Source of the DNA: Helicobacteraceae bacterium
GTDB lineage: Bacteria > Campylobacterota > Campylobacteria > Campylobacterales > SZUA-545
Length of the DNA stretch: 5,617 bases
Reading direction: 5' to 3'
Assembly (NCBI GenBank): GCA_011390075.1
Contig: JAABTA010000074.1
Span: 1-5,617, forward strand
Numbering within the stretch: the stretch's first letter is position 1; the number at the start of each line of letters is the position of its first letter. Shown piece by piece: positions 4,944-5,617 of the stretch. Under the pieces are notes generated by a model. The model was not told the origin of the DNA and did no database searches. It was given only the letters and a program-made list of their open reading frames with translations. The position numbers and the translations under genes were made by a program.

Positions 4944-5617
4944 ATGTCAAAACACCAATTTCAAACAGAAGTCAATCAACTACTTGATTTAATGATCCAT
5001 TCACTCTACTCAAACAAAGAGATATTCTTACGAGAGCTTATCTCGAATGCATCAGATGCAATGGATAAACTAAAGTTTCTCACGGTCAGTGATGAAAACT
5101 ACAAAAACATTCCATTTGATCCAAAAGTGGAGATCTCGTTTGACGAAGAGAATAGAAAAACCCTCACCATTGCTGATAGTGGTATTGGGATGAACCAAGA
5201 GGATTTAGTAGAAAACCTTGGTACGATTGCAAAATCTGGTACAAAAAGCTTTGTTGCTAATCTTACAGGAGATCACAAAAAAGACTCCAACCTTATTGGG
5301 CAATTTGGTGTTGGTTTTTACTCGGCGTTTATGGTTGCAGATAAAATTGAAGTTGTTAGTAAAAAGGCTGGGGAAGCAACAGCGCATAAATGGACAAGTG
5401 ATGGCAGAAGTGGCTACGAGATCGAAGAGGCAACAAGAGACTCTCACGGAACAACTATTATCTTGCATCTCAATGAGGAGCACGGCAAAGAGTACGCTAA
5501 TAGATGGACGCTAGAGTCCACGGTTAAAAAGTGCTCCAACCATATTCCATTCCCTATTTTTTTAGAGTATACAGAAGAGGAGAAAGACGAAGAGGGCAAA
5601 ACAAAAGGCAAAGTGGT
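4944..5617 (+). CDS. htpG: Molecular chaperone HtpG (bacterial Hsp90), 5' part
   Basis: HtpG is the cytosolic Hsp90 homodimer that remodels client proteins using ATP, often with DnaK. The frame runs off the window edge after 224 full codons, covering the N-terminal GHKL ATPase domain and the start of the middle domain out of roughly 600-plus residues expected. Nucleotide-site motifs are in place: ELISNASDAMDKL (31-43) with catalytic Glu31 and Mg-binding Asn35, ADSGIGMN (77-84) with adenine-binding Asp78, the lid GTIAKSGTKSF (93-103), the glycine-rich IGQFGVGFYSAF (118-129) and GTTIILHL (169-176). The acidic EEEKDEEGK stretch (211-219) marks the linker to the middle domain. AAGGAG (4933-4938) lies 5 bases before the ATG. 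It follows the gltA terminator, has its own promoter and a possible HrcA-type operator, suggesting heat-shock control. Confidence 0.97.
   Translation, partial: MSKHQFQTEVNQLLDLMIHSLYSNKEIFLRELISNASDAMDKLKFLTVSDENYKNIPFDPKVEISFDEENRKTLTIADSGIGMNQEDLVENLGTIAKSGTKSFVANLTGDHKKDSNLIGQFGVGFYSAFMVADKIEVVSKKAGEATAHKWTSDGRSGYEIEEATRDSHGTTIILHLNEEHGKEYANRWTLESTVKKCSNHIPFPIFLEYTEEEKDEEGKTKGKV

Noticed and set aside
5205..5514. Open frames on both strands (plus 5218-5514, minus 5205-5483) inside the last segment
   Set aside because: They lie out of frame or antisense within htpG, whose own frame carries all Hsp90 ATPase motifs; their translations resemble no family.

Overview
The window looks like an ordinary chromosomal segment of a flagellated, AT-rich member of the Campylobacterota (Epsilonproteobacteria). 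The protein families, the separate short FliN gene beside a CheX-type protein and a FliO-like membrane protein, and the extended -10 promoters of the form TGnTAAAAT all fit. I cannot fix the genus; the sulfur-oxidising Sulfurimonas/Sulfurovum type is a guess. I see no transposase, phage gene, CRISPR array or other sign of transfer.

Layout, left to right. Positions 1-83 hold at most the last codons of an unrecognised plus-strand gene. On the minus strand lie a CAU-anticodon tRNA (84-160, most like elongator tRNA-Met) and rodA (151-1266). The rodA stop codon lies inside the tRNA gene, and a good tRNA promoter is embedded in the rodA 3' end. From a 67-bp divergent intergenic region, rodA is read leftward and bcp (1334-1807, peroxiredoxin) rightward.

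A flagellar/chemotaxis operon follows: a CheX-like phosphatase (1853-2275), fliN (about 2271-2579) and a FliO-like membrane protein (2545-3345), closed by a hairpin terminator at the last stop codon. FliN appears to lack any ATG, GTG or TTG start that would give a whole domain; an ATT codon overlapping the cheX stop by one base is the best candidate. CheX plus FliN resembles a split version of FliY.

Next comes a 189-bp promoter region with a 34-bp dyad, then gltA (3535-4803, citrate synthase) with its own terminator. The 5' part of htpG (4944 to the window edge, Hsp90 chaperone) follows, behind a promoter overlapped by a CIRCE-like inverted repeat, the type of operator bound by the heat-shock repressor HrcA.

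The genes serve separate jobs: cell-wall elongation, peroxide defence, flagellar switch and export, TCA-cycle entry and protein folding. Only cheX-fliN-fliO forms a clear functional unit. I did not find a wholly new system; the points worth checking are start codons, overlaps and regulatory sites.
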